Notes: generated by a model not told the origin, from the sequence alone. 64,000 bases of DNA from Candidatus Opimibacter iunctus (GCA_016716665.1 JADJVH010000016.1:1-64000); one strand, 5' to 3'; shown: positions 43,122-52,951, counted from the stretch's first letter. Numbers and translations: made by a program.

Positions 43122-44693
43122 ATGCAAACCGCAAGGACTTACACGTCCATTCATTACCTGACTTATTTTCTCCTTTGCATCCTCATGTATATCGGATGTA
43201 CCAAAGGTCCGGATAGTCATGACCAACAGGCAACACTACAAGATTCATTCGCACTGGAAGGCGTTACTGTCGCACAACTTCAGGAAAAATTAAGACAAGG
43301 CGAGTTCACATCGGAACAGATCGTAAAATTATACCTGGACCGTATAGCCCGGATTGACAAATCAGGGCCGGGTCTTCATTCCGTACTTGAAACCAATCCG
43401 GACGCCCTCAGCATAGCGAGAGCGCTGGATGCTGAACGCGCCAAGGGGCATATCCGTGGGCCGCTGCACGGCATACCGGTGATGCTAAAAGACAATATTG
43501 ATACCGGAGATAAAATGCTGACCACCGCAGGATCCATGGCCTTGTCCAATCACTATGCAATGGAGGATGCTTTCCTGGTAAAACGCTTACGCGATGCAGG
43601 GGCTGTGATACTTGGTACCACCAATCTGACAGAATGGTCAAATTTCCGGTCCCGGCAATCCATCAGCGGATGGAGCAGCCGTGGAGGCCAGACTAAAAAC
43701 CCCTATGTGCTCGACAGCAACCCTTGTGGATCGAGTTCAGGCTCCGCTGTAGCCGTAGCAGCCGATCTGTGTACCATCGCTGTAGGGACCTCAACAGATG
43801 GCTCAATAGCATGCCCCGCATCTATGAATGGGGTCGTAGGTATCCGGCCAACGATAGGCCTGATCAGCAGAACAGGGGTCATACCAGTTGCAAAATCACT
43901 TGATACCCCCGGTACGTTTGGCAGGACAGTCAGGGATGCCACTATATTGCTCAATGCCCTGATCGCCCAGGACGAAAAAGACCCGATCACGCTGACCAAT
44001 AAGCAAAGGCACCATGAAGACTACACAAAGTATCTGGATGCCAAATCACTGAAAGGAAAGCGAATCGGAGTTGAGCAGTTTATGCTGGACAGCCCTGACC
44101 CGATTGGCGAAGTACTGCGGGAGGCGCTTGACGACATGAAGAAACTGGGAGCAATCATCGTCCCAATATCATACGCACAACTCTATAGCAACATTCTCGC
44201 ATCAGAACACATCGTGATGAAATATGAATTTAAGGTTGGCATCAATCAATACCTGTCATCCTCCTCCAGTGAATTTAAATCACTGCAGGATATCATCCGG
44301 TTTAATGAGAAGAATGCTGAATCGATCATGCCTTACTTCGGACAGGAGTTGATGATCGAAGCCCAGGCTACCAAGGGTCTGGAGAGTGAAGAATATATTG
44401 CGGCCTTATATCAACTCAAGGAACTGGGCTCACAGTTGATGGAAGTCATGGATATCCACCAACTGGATGCGATCTGCGGAGCAGGCAGCGGTACATATGG
44501 TCCGGCAGCAGCAGCGGGATGGCCTTGTATCACCTTGCCTATGGGACTGGTCAATGATATACCCGTCGGTATCACTATCCTGAGCACCCCCTATTCAGAA
44601 CCCAAACTCCTCTCGATCGCATACGCATACGAGCAAATCTCACAGAAGCGTACAAAACCAAAATTCCTGGCGACCAATAAGAACAACCTATAG
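43122..44693 (+). CDS. Amidase-signature family lipoprotein
   Basis: The protein has 523 residues. The N-terminus MQTARTYTSIHYLTYFLLCI ends in the lipobox-like MYIGC at Cys-26, so it is probably lipid-anchored. The amidase signature is complete: Lys in GIPVMLKDNIDTGDKM, Ser-rich CGSSSGSAVAVAADL, and GTSTDGSIACPASMNGVVGI with the nucleophile Ser region. The C-terminal QLDAICGAGSGTYGPAAAAG and GLVNDIPVGITILSTPYSEP match the broken paralogue at 39820 throughout. The two are about 60 percent identical by eye. Extracytoplasmic amidases of this type hydrolyse amides of unknown nature here. crcB follows 40 bp downstream. Confidence 0.9.
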   Translation: MQTARTYTSIHYLTYFLLCILMYIGCTKGPDSHDQQATLQDSFALEGVTVAQLQEKLRQGEFTSEQIVKLYLDRIARIDKSGPGLHSVLETNPDALSIARALDAERAKGHIRGPLHGIPVMLKDNIDTGDKMLTTAGSMALSNHYAMEDAFLVKRLRDAGAVILGTTNLTEWSNFRSRQSISGWSSRGGQTKNPYVLDSNPCGSSSGSAVAVAADLCTIAVGTSTDGSIACPASMNGVVGIRPTIGLISRTGVIPVAKSLDTPGTFGRTVRDATILLNALIAQDEKDPITLTNKQRHHEDYTKYLDAKSLKGKRIGVEQFMLDSPDPIGEVLREALDDMKKLGAIIVPISYAQLYSNILASEHIVMKYEFKVGINQYLSSSSSEFKSLQDIIRFNEKNAESIMPYFGQELMIEAQATKGLESEEYIAALYQLKELGSQLMEVMDIHQLDAICGAGSGTYGPAAAAGWPCITLPMGLVNDIPVGITILSTPYSEPKLLSIAYAYEQISQKRTKPKFLATNKNNL

Positions 44694-44733
44694 CCAGATA
44701 AATCAGGCCATCGTAAAATGTTTACTTTTGAGC

Positions 44734-45111
44734 ATGACAATCAAAATCCTCCTGCTCATAGGTACCGGAAGTTTTATAGGGGGCATACTGAGATATCTGA
44801 TATCCTTTCCACTCCTGCACAAGCATCCTGATGGATTCCCCTGGGGCACCCTACTCGTCAATGTGCTGGGTTGTCTCTGCATAGGACTACTGTATGGTTA
44901 TGCAGAGCGATGGAATTTTCCAAAAGAATGGAGACTGTTCCTGGCCACGGGCATACTCGGCGGATTTACAACATTCTCAACCTTCTCCAATGAAACAGTC
45001 ACCCTATTTAACAATGGCTATTATGGATATGCCATATCCTACGTACTCTCCAGTGTGATAGCCGGTATTGCCGCCACATTTCTGGGATGGTTCCTTATCA
45101 AGGCCTTTTAA
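44734..45111 (+). CDS. crcB: Fluoride efflux channel CrcB/FluC
   Basis: This 125-residue protein has four membrane helices. The ATG at 44734 is preferred to a TTG six bases upstream. The FluC motifs are all visible: GTGSFIGGILRYLIS in helix 1, GTLLVNVLGCLCIGLLYG in helix 2, and TGILGGFTTFSTFSNET in helix 3, including the Phe-box and the Asn of VNVLG. FluC works as an antiparallel dimer and exports fluoride. Single-gene form, as usual when only one homologue is present. A fluoride riboswitch was not recognised in the 40-bp gap after the amidase. TACTTTTG at 44723-44730 looks like a -7 element but would put the start point beyond the ATG. Confidence 0.93.
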   Translation: MTIKILLLIGTGSFIGGILRYLISFPLLHKHPDGFPWGTLLVNVLGCLCIGLLYGYAERWNFPKEWRLFLATGILGGFTTFSTFSNETVTLFNNGYYGYAISYVLSSVIAGIAATFLGWFLIKAF

Positions 45112-45138
45112 CTAGTTGTCACAGTAACACTTGTGTTC

Positions 45139-45350
45139 TTTTCGCACGGGGTACGCGGAGTTTTCGCACGAAGTACACGGAGTTTTCGCAAGAGGTATGC
45201 GGAGTTTTCGCACGGAGTACACAGAGTTTTCGCACGGAGTACACGGAGTTTCGCACGTCGAAGATCCCGCTATTATGTTAAAAATGTTGCGGGAGAGTAC
45301 ACGGAGGTTTCGCACGGAGTGCACGGAGGTTTAACACGGAGTACACTGAG
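45139..45350. repeat. 22-bp tandem array, about seven copies, one interrupted
   Basis: Five units of exactly 22 bp run from 45139 to 45248, each built on TTTTCGCACGGAGTACAC plus GGAG. A sixth starts at 45249 and is interrupted by about 50 bp of unrelated sequence. Two further diverged units end near 45350. The same motif appears twice at 3584-3617. The small frames across it on both strands (rich in FRTEYTEF) are artefacts of the repeat. There are no spacers, so it is not a CRISPR array. Confidence 0.8.
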
Positions 45351-45440
45351 AAATAAAGGTCGTTGTGCAGACATCCAATTGAAGATTGCCGACTGATGAC
45401 TGCAAACTGAGTACTATGCACTCTTCACTTTATTGCCGCT

Positions 45441-45484
45441 TGCTGAGCGTAGCCGAAGCATCATACTTCGACTAAACTCAGCAC
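45441..45484. repeat. Inverted pair of GCTGAGCG..CGAAGC elements
   Basis: TGCTGAGCGTAGCCGAAGCA and, inverted, ACTTCGACTAAACTCAGCA face each other and form one palindromic unit. Single copies occur at 31136, 55146 and 55238, and a degraded one at 35338. This motif is common in Bacteroidota intergenic DNA in my recollection. ATTTTTCATTTTTCATTTT-type units follow it up to the antiporter stop. Confidence 0.55.
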
Positions 45485-45513
45485 AACGCTTTTCATTTTT
45501 CATTTTTCATTTT

Positions 45514-46737
45514 TCATTTACCATAGATCATCCTGTAAAACGGAAGACTGATTCCTTTGTTGATGAGTGTAAAGAACAAGACCGTAAACACGGTGCTGAA
45601 TAATATCAATGAAAAACAAACAGCCTGGATGATATCCCCATCGGCGACCCCGCTCTGATATGGCAATGTGGCGACCACTGCTGCCCCTAACCCCTTAGGG
45701 ATCATACTCGATATCACGGCTTTATCCATAAGCGGTGTTGATGCCGGTACGACCAGTGGCACATAGAGGACACGCACCAGGCAAAGCACTAGGGTCATCA
45801 CTGCGCCCCATAACAACCAGTCTAGCCTATGGATCTGGATACTCATCCCGATGAAGAGGAAAAAGAAGGTGCGAAGCAGAAATACGATCTCACTGAAGAA
45901 GTTTCGTTCATCCTCAGGCAACACGATGGCCTGGTCTGGTATTATTTTTTCAAGGAACCTCGGCTCCAGGTACATCAAATTTCCAATGGCGATACCAAAT
46001 GACAATGCAGTGAGCGGGCCGCTGAAATTGAGATACTCAGTGATCCCATAGAGAATGAGCAGGAATGCAGGGGTCGAAAACTTGGTGCTCTTGAGGTCCG
46101 GAAACCTGTTGATGATGATCGACCACAGGAATGCCCCGCCTATGCCAATCATCAGGGCGATGAGCAGTGAGGCAACAAACTGCGAGAGCACAAGATTGAT
46201 CTCGATTTCACCAGTGACCATCAGGCCAAGGATACTGATCGGAATGGCCAGTGTAAATACATCCGTTTCCACCGACTCCATGATCAGGATGGTAGATGTC
46301 TTTGGAGTCACTGCGATCCTTCTCACCAGCCCCACTACTACTGCCGACGATGTACCTCCAAGGGCAGCGCCTATAAACAGGCATGCCAGCACCGGAATAT
46401 GGAAAATGAAATAGGTCAACAAAGACAATACAATCCAGGTTGCAAAAAAACCTACAACAGTGATGCCGGCAGATTCCCTGAAAGATTTTTTTACCTCTGC
46501 GATCTTGAGGTCTGTACCGCTTTCAAAAAGAATGAACACCAACACAAGGTGACTGAACAACTTGCCCGGAGTACCAAATGATGATGAGTCAACTAACCCG
46601 GTGATCGGGCCTAAGAGCATCCCTATAAACATGAGGCCCAATACATCCGGAATGCCATGCCTGGTAAAGATCGCCGCCAGGTAATGCCCCCAGAAGATAA
46701 AGATCCCGATGAAGATGATAATGATGGCTGTAGGCAT
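45514..46737 (-). CDS. CPA2-family cation:proton antiporter
   Basis: The start at 46737 gives MPTAIIIIFIGIFIFWGHYL; a start seven residues upstream is possible. The protein has 407 residues and about 12 membrane helices. Typical Na+/H+ exchanger features are GIPDVLGLMFIGMLLGPITG (helix 2), ESGTDLKIAEVKKSF, IGAALGGTSSAVVVGLV (helix 5, with a TSS in place of an Asp pair) and MIPKGLGAAVVATLPY near the end. No C-terminal TrkA-N domain is present, unlike KefB/KefC. It probably exchanges Na+ or K+ for H+ in the inner membrane. No operon partner; the DUF6438 gene lies 80 bp upstream on the same strand. Confidence 0.9.
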   Translation of the reverse strand: MPTAIIIIFIGIFIFWGHYLAAIFTRHGIPDVLGLMFIGMLLGPITGLVDSSSFGTPGKLFSHLVLVFILFESGTDLKIAEVKKSFRESAGITVVGFFATWIVLSLLTYFIFHIPVLACLFIGAALGGTSSAVVVGLVRRIAVTPKTSTILIMESVETDVFTLAIPISILGLMVTGEIEINLVLSQFVASLLIALMIGIGGAFLWSIIINRFPDLKSTKFSTPAFLLILYGITEYLNFSGPLTALSFGIAIGNLMYLEPRFLEKIIPDQAIVLPEDERNFFSEIVFLLRTFFFLFIGMSIQIHRLDWLLWGAVMTLVLCLVRVLYVPLVVPASTPLMDKAVISSMIPKGLGAAVVATLPYQSGVADGDIIQAVCFSLILFSTVFTVLFFTLINKGISLPFYRMIYGK

Positions 46738-46817
46738 GTAGTGTGGTTGTGATAACAATAATACCCATTTCTTTTCTCTTTGCTCTCTGCCCTATGCTCT
46801 CTGCCCTATGCCCTATG

Positions 46818-47555
46818 CTACTTGTCCCGCGGGGACAAGGCCTGGTCCCACTGCGCACCGATGACATCTTCATCGATCTTCATGTATTGGAGGAAATCAT
46901 TGGCTGAACCCATCCCCGGATTCTTACTGACCACATAATACTGGCCTTGCGGAGTGACGCGCTTCTTGAGGTGGATACCGAAGGTATCATACTTCTTCAT
47001 CCACTTCTGGATATCAACACCATCCTTGAGCTGCACGATCACATCTGTTGGCTCAGGCACATCCGGCTCCAGGGGACGCAGAGTAGTAGGTGTCCACCGG
47101 GCCTCACGCACGAGGTGATCGACCTTCTGGAACACCTTGCCTATCGGATCAGAGATTTTACTCTGGAGTGAAAACCACCGTAAACCATCCTTATGCTTAT
47201 ACAATATCGATGTCGAAGGCAGATCAGAAATTTCAGGCAAGCCACTCAGGTCCTCCTGCCACCATGACTCTGGTTCGAGATCTGTGAGCAGCTCATGCAC
47301 TGCTTCCTGATCGAGATCGGCGTGGTACCACCCTGGTTCATTGAGGTTATATTTGGATTCCACCAAACCACTATTGTCCGATAAGATATAGAAGACATAT
47401 ACAGGACACTGACCGAAGCAAGGGCCACGATCATACTTGATCACCCATGGAGCCCACTCAGGTTCAGTATCCGGAGCAGCAGTGGTTGGTTTAGCCAAGT
47501 GACACGACGTGCCTGTAAGGAGGATCACTATTGAGAAATATTGGAGTGACTTCAT
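46818..47555 (-). CDS. DUF6438-type lipoprotein
   Basis: The ATG at 47555 gives MKSLQYFSIVILLTGTSCHL, a lipobox with lipidated Cys18. The protein has 245 residues. The first half contains the signature YDRGPCFGQCPVYVFYI of the DUF6438 family, with two Cys that may be disulfide bonded or bind a ligand, and GLVESKYNLNEPGWYHADLD. The second half is a separate segment with VIVQLKDGVDIQKWMKKYDT and YYVVSKNPGMGSANDFLQYM, resembling inhibitor-I9-like or cystatin-like small folds. The C-terminal LSPRDK is encoded by a GC-rich hairpin. Function unknown. Downstream DNA carries CTCTGCCCTATG tandem units (about 46778-46815). Confidence 0.8.
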   Translation of the reverse strand: MKSLQYFSIVILLTGTSCHLAKPTTAAPDTEPEWAPWVIKYDRGPCFGQCPVYVFYILSDNSGLVESKYNLNEPGWYHADLDQEAVHELLTDLEPESWWQEDLSGLPEISDLPSTSILYKHKDGLRWFSLQSKISDPIGKVFQKVDHLVREARWTPTTLRPLEPDVPEPTDVIVQLKDGVDIQKWMKKYDTFGIHLKKRVTPQGQYYVVSKNPGMGSANDFLQYMKIDEDVIGAQWDQALSPRDK

Positions 47556-47652
47556 AAGGCATTGTATGTTTATACGCAACAACACATTGTGGTGATGCTT
47601 AACTTAATTCGAATTGCAGATTCCTGCTGTGTTTCAAGAGTAATGGCTGCCA

Positions 47653-48882
47653 TCAGTATACTGCAATTTTCCTGACATAGTCCTTCCCTCCTGAATCCAA
47701 TTTTACAAAATACACACCCGGGGCTGAATTGCTCAGGTCTAGCAGATAACTCCACTCCTCTACCCAATAACCTTCATGTACTAATTTCCCATCAGCACTA
47801 TACACACTGATTTTCTTCACGTATGGCCATCCATCCACATTATAGATCACATAGGCCTGCGACTGGGAGTCATAGGACCACACAAGGTTATCGTACCATT
47901 GATCATAGGTGGCCGCATGCATGATGCATCCACCTTCAAGAGGCAGACCAGGATAATACGCCGATTGAGCAGCCTGCATCACTGCTACCTGCCCTGCAGT
48001 AAATGCAGCCAGGCAACGATCATCTGTAAAGTCCATAAAGTTTTGGTACATATTGCTGGTACCGCAGCTCATCTGCACTCCGGATGGGCAATCAAAAAAA
48101 GGCCCTTCAGCATTAGGGGTGTCATCAATATCATCACTGTCTTCGCAAGTGGTATCAAAACCCTGACCCCATATATGCTTCAATCCAAAGAAATGTCCCA
48201 TCTCGTGCGTGAGTGTATGGCCTCTGTTGTAAAATCCTGCTCCACCCGCATCACCGATCGAACCGAAATGTCTTATGTCTAATACCACTCCGATCTCTTC
48301 AGGAAAAGGAGCCATACCTGGAAAAGAAGCGGAGCCAAGTATATCCCCATACTCCCCTACCCATATATTGATATAGCGTGCAGGGTCCCATCCTGACTTA
48401 CCTAACTGATCATAATGAATCGCAATCCTTCCGCCTTGCTCGGTCTGCAAAGCAATATCCTTTATTTCTGTGCTGGTAAAAGTAATGCCACTCGTAGGCT
48501 GTCCCTGCGGATCAACGGTCGCCAGACAAAATCTGATCTGTGCATCTGTCACCAGTGAAGTGAACTCGTCACCAAGTGAAGGTATATTTTCTCCTAAACC
48601 CGCAAAGTCTGCATTGAGCACATCAAGTTGATTGAGCACCTGTGCTTCAGTAATCGGCATGAAAGGCTCACGCGCTACCACATGAATAACAACTGGCAGG
48701 AAAATAACGGATCTGCTGTGAATAGCCTGTTGGCTCTGTGCGCGATGAATGCGTGTAAGGAATTGCTGGTATGCTTTCTGATCACCGGAGAGGTCAAACC
48801 TCCGATCAACATCACATCGTATGGCCTGTCCCGAAACCCACATCGGGAGCGAAATCAGCATATACAACAGGATGGTGCGCAT
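47653..48882 (-). CDS. Secreted M43-type zinc metalloprotease with T9SS type A sorting domain
   Basis: The start at 48882 (MRTILLYMLISLPMWVSGQA) gives a compact signal peptide. The protein has 409 residues. A short pro-region is followed by VIFLPVVIHVVAREPFMPIT, typical of pappalysin-like proteases of Bacteroidota. The zinc site HEMGHFFGLKH lies at residues 226-236, and the Met-turn region NMYQNFMDFTDDRC follows. C-terminal residues (about 330-409) form a T9SS type A domain: VKKISVYSADGKLVHEG and LSNSAPGVYFVKLDSGG. The enzyme should be exported to the surface or medium and cleave peptides. It ends before a 97-bp gap to the DUF6438 gene, and lptD lies just upstream in the same direction. Confidence 0.92.
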   Translation of the reverse strand: MRTILLYMLISLPMWVSGQAIRCDVDRRFDLSGDQKAYQQFLTRIHRAQSQQAIHSRSVIFLPVVIHVVAREPFMPITEAQVLNQLDVLNADFAGLGENIPSLGDEFTSLVTDAQIRFCLATVDPQGQPTSGITFTSTEIKDIALQTEQGGRIAIHYDQLGKSGWDPARYINIWVGEYGDILGSASFPGMAPFPEEIGVVLDIRHFGSIGDAGGAGFYNRGHTLTHEMGHFFGLKHIWGQGFDTTCEDSDDIDDTPNAEGPFFDCPSGVQMSCGTSNMYQNFMDFTDDRCLAAFTAGQVAVMQAAQSAYYPGLPLEGGCIMHAATYDQWYDNLVWSYDSQSQAYVIYNVDGWPYVKKISVYSADGKLVHEGYWVEEWSYLLDLSNSAPGVYFVKLDSGGKDYVRKIAVY

Positions 48883-48924
48883 GGCTAGAATATGCATCAA
48901 AAGTAAAACAAAAGGACCGGACGC

Positions 48925-51627
48925 TTAGAATCCACCAGTTGAGTCGTAAACGCCCCGCTTATATGGCACCTTGAGGAAATCAAACGTACCAGGCTTGACA
49001 CTGATATTAAAAGCATACGTACCCCGCGTAGGCTGCCAGTTGAATGACATCTGCCAGCAATGCAGGTCACGTGAGAGTCCGATATCCGGATAGGTCAGTC
49101 GCTTGGAGATAAAGTCATACCCAATGTTACCAAAATAGATGGACCAGTTGGGCGTGAGTTCCATGCCCCCTACCATATTGATATTGTTGGTCGTGACACG
49201 CGTGATATCCGGTCCGGTCATGCCCATCCTTACGATACCAAGTTCATGATTGATGGAAAATCCGCTGAGGAGGTCTTCAAACTTGCTGCGCGTATCCTTT
49301 ATTGTTTTCGTGCCTGATCCATCTGATTCGACAGGGACTTCAGGTGTAAATAACTTCTTTACATCATTGAAGGTGATGCGTGTTGAAAACCGTAAGCGCA
49401 GGTTATCAAAGCGCAGGAGTTTATTATTGGAATCAATATACAAGGCGGTATCCAGCTTGCCATTTTCCTGCAATCCATAAAACGAATAGGAAGCGCCTAC
49501 GGAAAATGTGGTGATTCCTTTAAAGAACCTGGTATTGCCACTGATATTGAGGGGACTGAACTTGAAAAACTCAGCAGCCATATTGTAACTACCTCCTACG
49601 CTGATATTGTCAAAGAGCTTGAGCTTATGCTCAGCACTGTCCTTCCTGTTGAAATACTTGGCTTCAAACAGATTGGTAAAAGAGTAATTCAAATTGGCTT
49701 GCTTGATATCCGTAGGGCGGACACTGTACAGGAGATTTTCAAACCGGTTGAATTCCTTGGTGGAATCGGGATAGAGCACACTAAACTGCTCCCTGAGATA
49801 ATAACTGTCCGGGGATGGTTGTGCATAAGAAAATCCTATGCTTGGCTTGATCACATGACGCACGCCCCTTAACCATCCCTTCTTAAACTGGAGTGTCCCA
49901 AACAACTGGGTATTCATATTGATGCTCGCAGACAACGCCCTGAAGGGGACAAATCCATCTTTAAGATTCCGGTCGACCACTCCTGTACTGACGGTGTCCT
50001 TCACAATCAGGTATCCTGTGCTATCCGGATAATAGATAGTATCGTTTTGCACAAAATCCGGGTCATCCGGATCAAAGCGGAACATCGCATCCCTGGTCTT
50101 GAAAAACCATGTGGATTGATAGTCAACCTGTGGCGTAACATTGAAATATTTGAGCAGGCTGAAGTTTAGCGAAGCATTGGCTTTATGTTGCGTACCATAC
50201 TGCACATTCTTCCAGGTCTCCTTATCAAACAACGTGGTATCTGTCGCTAACAATTGAGCACGTGCAGAACCGGCGTATTGGAAGGCTATTTTTTCATACC
50301 ATGCTTCAGGCCCGAGTTTGCGTTCGCTCTTGAATGGATAGATACGGTTGAGCCTGAAATTAAACTCAGGGGCATTGACAGTCACGAGATGTGATTGTGT
50401 ATTCTGGCTATGATTGAGTGCAGCAGTGAGTGAATATGGCTTGCCCGCAAATGTCCTGCTGTAATTGAAGTTGGAAGAGTATGTATTGGTCAGCGCACTC
50501 TGGGCATCATTGTAGTTGAGGGACTCGTAATCATTGCTCTGGATATTGATGCTACCACCGATGGTCTGGTAAGGATTAGCTTTTGGATCCTGGTTGTGTG
50601 TAAGCCTGATCGAAAATGATTTTTCGATATTGGTACGATAGTCGTTTGTTGCTTCGGTGACGCGATAGGAATAGCGCACAGCCATATTGCCCCTGAAATT
50701 GTACTTCTTGGCATAATTGGTAGCGATCCCGAGTCCATAAGAGCCATTGAAAAAAATATCGCCAAGCAACTTGACATCCGCCCAGTCACTGACCGGAAAA
50801 TAATAGCCGATATCCCTGATCCCGAAACCCAATTGTGGAGAACGCTCATAATCTCTTGGCAGAATAAGTCCGGCAGTGTGTGTTTCAGATACTGGATAGA
50901 ACCCAAATGGCAGCCAGATGGGCGTCGGGACACCAAAGAGTTCAAGATTGGAGGAGCCGATGACCGCCAGTTTGTCGGGGATTGTTTTGACTTTCGAAGC
51001 CCTTATCCCAAAATGCGGCTCATGCGCATCACAGGTAGTAATGAGGGCGCCCTGGCCATAAAGTATGTCATCCCCGGTCCCACCTGCCAGGCTTTCGGCG
51101 ACAAATTTTGTCTTTTCCCCGTGGATCGTCAGGTCCCCTTCCTTGGTGAGCGCGTTGTAGATGATCCCTTTTCGCTTGATAAAATTGTACCTCATCTTTT
51201 CCGCACTAAAAGACTCCTCCCCCATCTTAAATTCAGGCAGCCCGGCCATCTTTCCGAGACTGTCAGGCAAGCCTACTGCGGTAGCAATGCTGCTATCCAG
51301 GTCCACAATGATATATGCGGCCTTAAGGGATAAATCTTTATACCGGACATAAGCGTCTCCAAAAAGGTGGACCTGGCGGGTGGTATTGTCGAGGTAATTG
51401 GAATCCCGGGACCCATACTCAACTGTTGCGTCCAGGGCATCGCCTGAAATGACAATCTGCGGATTTTCAAGGATAGCCGGGGGCTGATGGGTGATGGTAT
51501 CATGAAAGAGGCTGTCGATAAAGCCCTTGATGATCAGCGGTTTAACTAAAGTATCCACCTGGGCAAGGCCGGGTGTGGCCATGACACAAAAGCTGAGCAG
51601 GATGATTATGTAACTGTAATACTTCAA
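48925..51627 (-). CDS. lptD: LPS-assembly outer-membrane protein LptD
   Basis: The protein has 900 residues, with signal peptide MKYYSYIIILLSFCVMATPG ending in LAQ. The N-terminal part has an LptA/OstA-like beta-jellyroll (VHLFGDAYVRYKDLSLKAAY, GDLTIHGEKTKFVAE). A large barrel follows with ELFGVPTPIWLPFGFYPVSE, AGLILPRDYERSPQLGFGIR and many alternating strands to FDFLKVPYKRGVYD. LptD inserts lipopolysaccharide into the outer leaflet of the outer membrane, together with LptE. The start is divergent from the N-acetylmuramoyl-alanine amidase gene 178 bp away; this lptD / amidase / mlaD order is conserved in many Bacteroidota. Confidence 0.93.
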   Translation of the reverse strand: MKYYSYIIILLSFCVMATPGLAQVDTLVKPLIIKGFIDSLFHDTITHQPPAILENPQIVISGDALDATVEYGSRDSNYLDNTTRQVHLFGDAYVRYKDLSLKAAYIIVDLDSSIATAVGLPDSLGKMAGLPEFKMGEESFSAEKMRYNFIKRKGIIYNALTKEGDLTIHGEKTKFVAESLAGGTGDDILYGQGALITTCDAHEPHFGIRASKVKTIPDKLAVIGSSNLELFGVPTPIWLPFGFYPVSETHTAGLILPRDYERSPQLGFGIRDIGYYFPVSDWADVKLLGDIFFNGSYGLGIATNYAKKYNFRGNMAVRYSYRVTEATNDYRTNIEKSFSIRLTHNQDPKANPYQTIGGSINIQSNDYESLNYNDAQSALTNTYSSNFNYSRTFAGKPYSLTAALNHSQNTQSHLVTVNAPEFNFRLNRIYPFKSERKLGPEAWYEKIAFQYAGSARAQLLATDTTLFDKETWKNVQYGTQHKANASLNFSLLKYFNVTPQVDYQSTWFFKTRDAMFRFDPDDPDFVQNDTIYYPDSTGYLIVKDTVSTGVVDRNLKDGFVPFRALSASINMNTQLFGTLQFKKGWLRGVRHVIKPSIGFSYAQPSPDSYYLREQFSVLYPDSTKEFNRFENLLYSVRPTDIKQANLNYSFTNLFEAKYFNRKDSAEHKLKLFDNISVGGSYNMAAEFFKFSPLNISGNTRFFKGITTFSVGASYSFYGLQENGKLDTALYIDSNNKLLRFDNLRLRFSTRITFNDVKKLFTPEVPVESDGSGTKTIKDTRSKFEDLLSGFSINHELGIVRMGMTGPDITRVTTNNINMVGGMELTPNWSIYFGNIGYDFISKRLTYPDIGLSRDLHCWQMSFNWQPTRGTYAFNISVKPGTFDFLKVPYKRGVYDSTGGF

Positions 51628-51805
51628 CAGAATCAGGACACCTTAAAGAGATAAAAAATAAGCCATCAGCATATATCGTTTTTCATAGATCGGGTTCAAA
51701 TGGCCTAAGCCGGTGGATAGATGGTATAAAAAAATATACAACCTGCATATGAACATTCACTTACATATTATTACTTTTGCTAATGTTACCCATATGGTCA
51801 AAGGT

Positions 51806-52951
51806 ATGAAAGTTTGGTACGGTAGTAAAACGTCAGGGCACAGTATAGCGTCTGCCGTGGTTTTGGTTTTAACGTTGTCTTTAGGTATTTCCATATCCCT
51901 GCAGGCCCAGGTGCCCTATAAAATCCACAAGGTGGTCATCGATGCCGGCCATGGTGGTAAAGACCCTGGCTGCAACGGGCACAGCTCACGTGAAAAAGAG
52001 GTGGCGCTCTCCATCGCCCTTGACCTGGGCAAGAAAATCAAGGCGACCTACCCGGACATACAAGTCATATATACAAGGGAGACGGATGTATTTATTCCCC
52101 TAAATGAACGTGCGGCTATTGCCAATCGCAATAAGGCTGACCTGTTTATATCTATACACTGCAACTATATCAGCGTCCGCAACAGGGCTACAGGTTCGGA
52201 GACCTATGTCCTCGGACTGCACCGGGCGGAGGACAACCTGGATGTAGCCAAGCGGGAGAATGCCTCCATTCTCTTGGAAGACGACTATGAAAAGACCTAT
52301 GATGGTTTTGACCCCTATTCCGCTGAGGGTCACATCATTCTGTCCATGTTTCAGAATGCCCACCTCGAGCAGAGTATCCTTTTTGCCACCCATGTTGAAA
52401 ATGCATTGAAGAAGCTAGGCAAACTTCCAAGCCGGGGAGTCAAACAGGCTGGTTTCCTTGTGCTTAGGGAGACAACCATGCCCAGCGTGCTGATTGAAAC
52501 CGGATTCCTAAGCGCAGATGCAGATGAAAACTACCTGATGAAAAAGGAGAACCAGCAGGAGATGGCGTCCACGATCCTGAAGGCCTTTATCAACTACAAG
52601 AAGGATGTTGAAGACCAGCAGGACCCAGAGATCGCCACCCCATCGGATGAAAAGAAGCCAAATGCACCTGTCGTGGATACAAATGATGCAAAAGCACCGA
52701 CCACGACCAAAGGAAGCCTGGAGGTGGCCTATCGCATACAGATTGCTGCTTCCTCCAAATCGACTATTGAAGCCAGATACAACAGCATCGATGACCTCGA
52801 AGTCATCAAGGAAGGCGATATGTACAAGTTCCTGGTCGGCTACTTCAGCAGCCCGGAAGCCGCTCGTCCCCGTCTTACTGCCCTCAAGGCCAATGGGTTC
52901 GAGGGGGCGTTTATCGTAGCCTACAAGGCCGGCCAGCGGATCAGGGCTTAA
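51806..52951 (+). CDS. N-acetylmuramoyl-L-alanine amidase with SPOR domain
   Basis: The ATG at 51806 starts MKVWYGSKTSGHSIASAVVL and a signal segment ending near SLQAQ; ATG 51794 is an alternative. The protein has 381 residues. The Amidase_3 domain contains the zinc ligands His in VVIDAGHGGKDPG, Glu in SREKEVALS and His in LFISIHCNYI, with the catalytic Glu in MPSVLIETGFLS. A Pro/Thr-rich linker precedes a C-terminal SPOR domain (YRIQIAASSKSTIE...YKFLVGYFSSPEAA...GFEGAFIVAY) that binds denuded glycan strands at the division site. It cleaves peptide stems from peptidoglycan in cell separation. mlaD follows 134 bp downstream. Confidence 0.95.
   Translation: MKVWYGSKTSGHSIASAVVLVLTLSLGISISLQAQVPYKIHKVVIDAGHGGKDPGCNGHSSREKEVALSIALDLGKKIKATYPDIQVIYTRETDVFIPLNERAAIANRNKADLFISIHCNYISVRNRATGSETYVLGLHRAEDNLDVAKRENASILLEDDYEKTYDGFDPYSAEGHIILSMFQNAHLEQSILFATHVENALKKLGKLPSRGVKQAGFLVLRETTMPSVLIETGFLSADADENYLMKKENQQEMASTILKAFINYKKDVEDQQDPEIATPSDEKKPNAPVVDTNDAKAPTTTKGSLEVAYRIQIAASSKSTIEARYNSIDDLEVIKEGDMYKFLVGYFSSPEAARPRLTALKANGFEGAFIVAYKAGQRIRA

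Noticed and set aside
45139..45350. CRISPR array
   Set aside because: Units are contiguous without spacers, and no cas gene is in the window.
45131..45396. Several overlapping small frames across the 22-bp array on both strands
   Set aside because: Products consist of repeat translations only (FRTEYTEF-like). The period of 22 would shift frame every unit, so conservation as protein is implausible.
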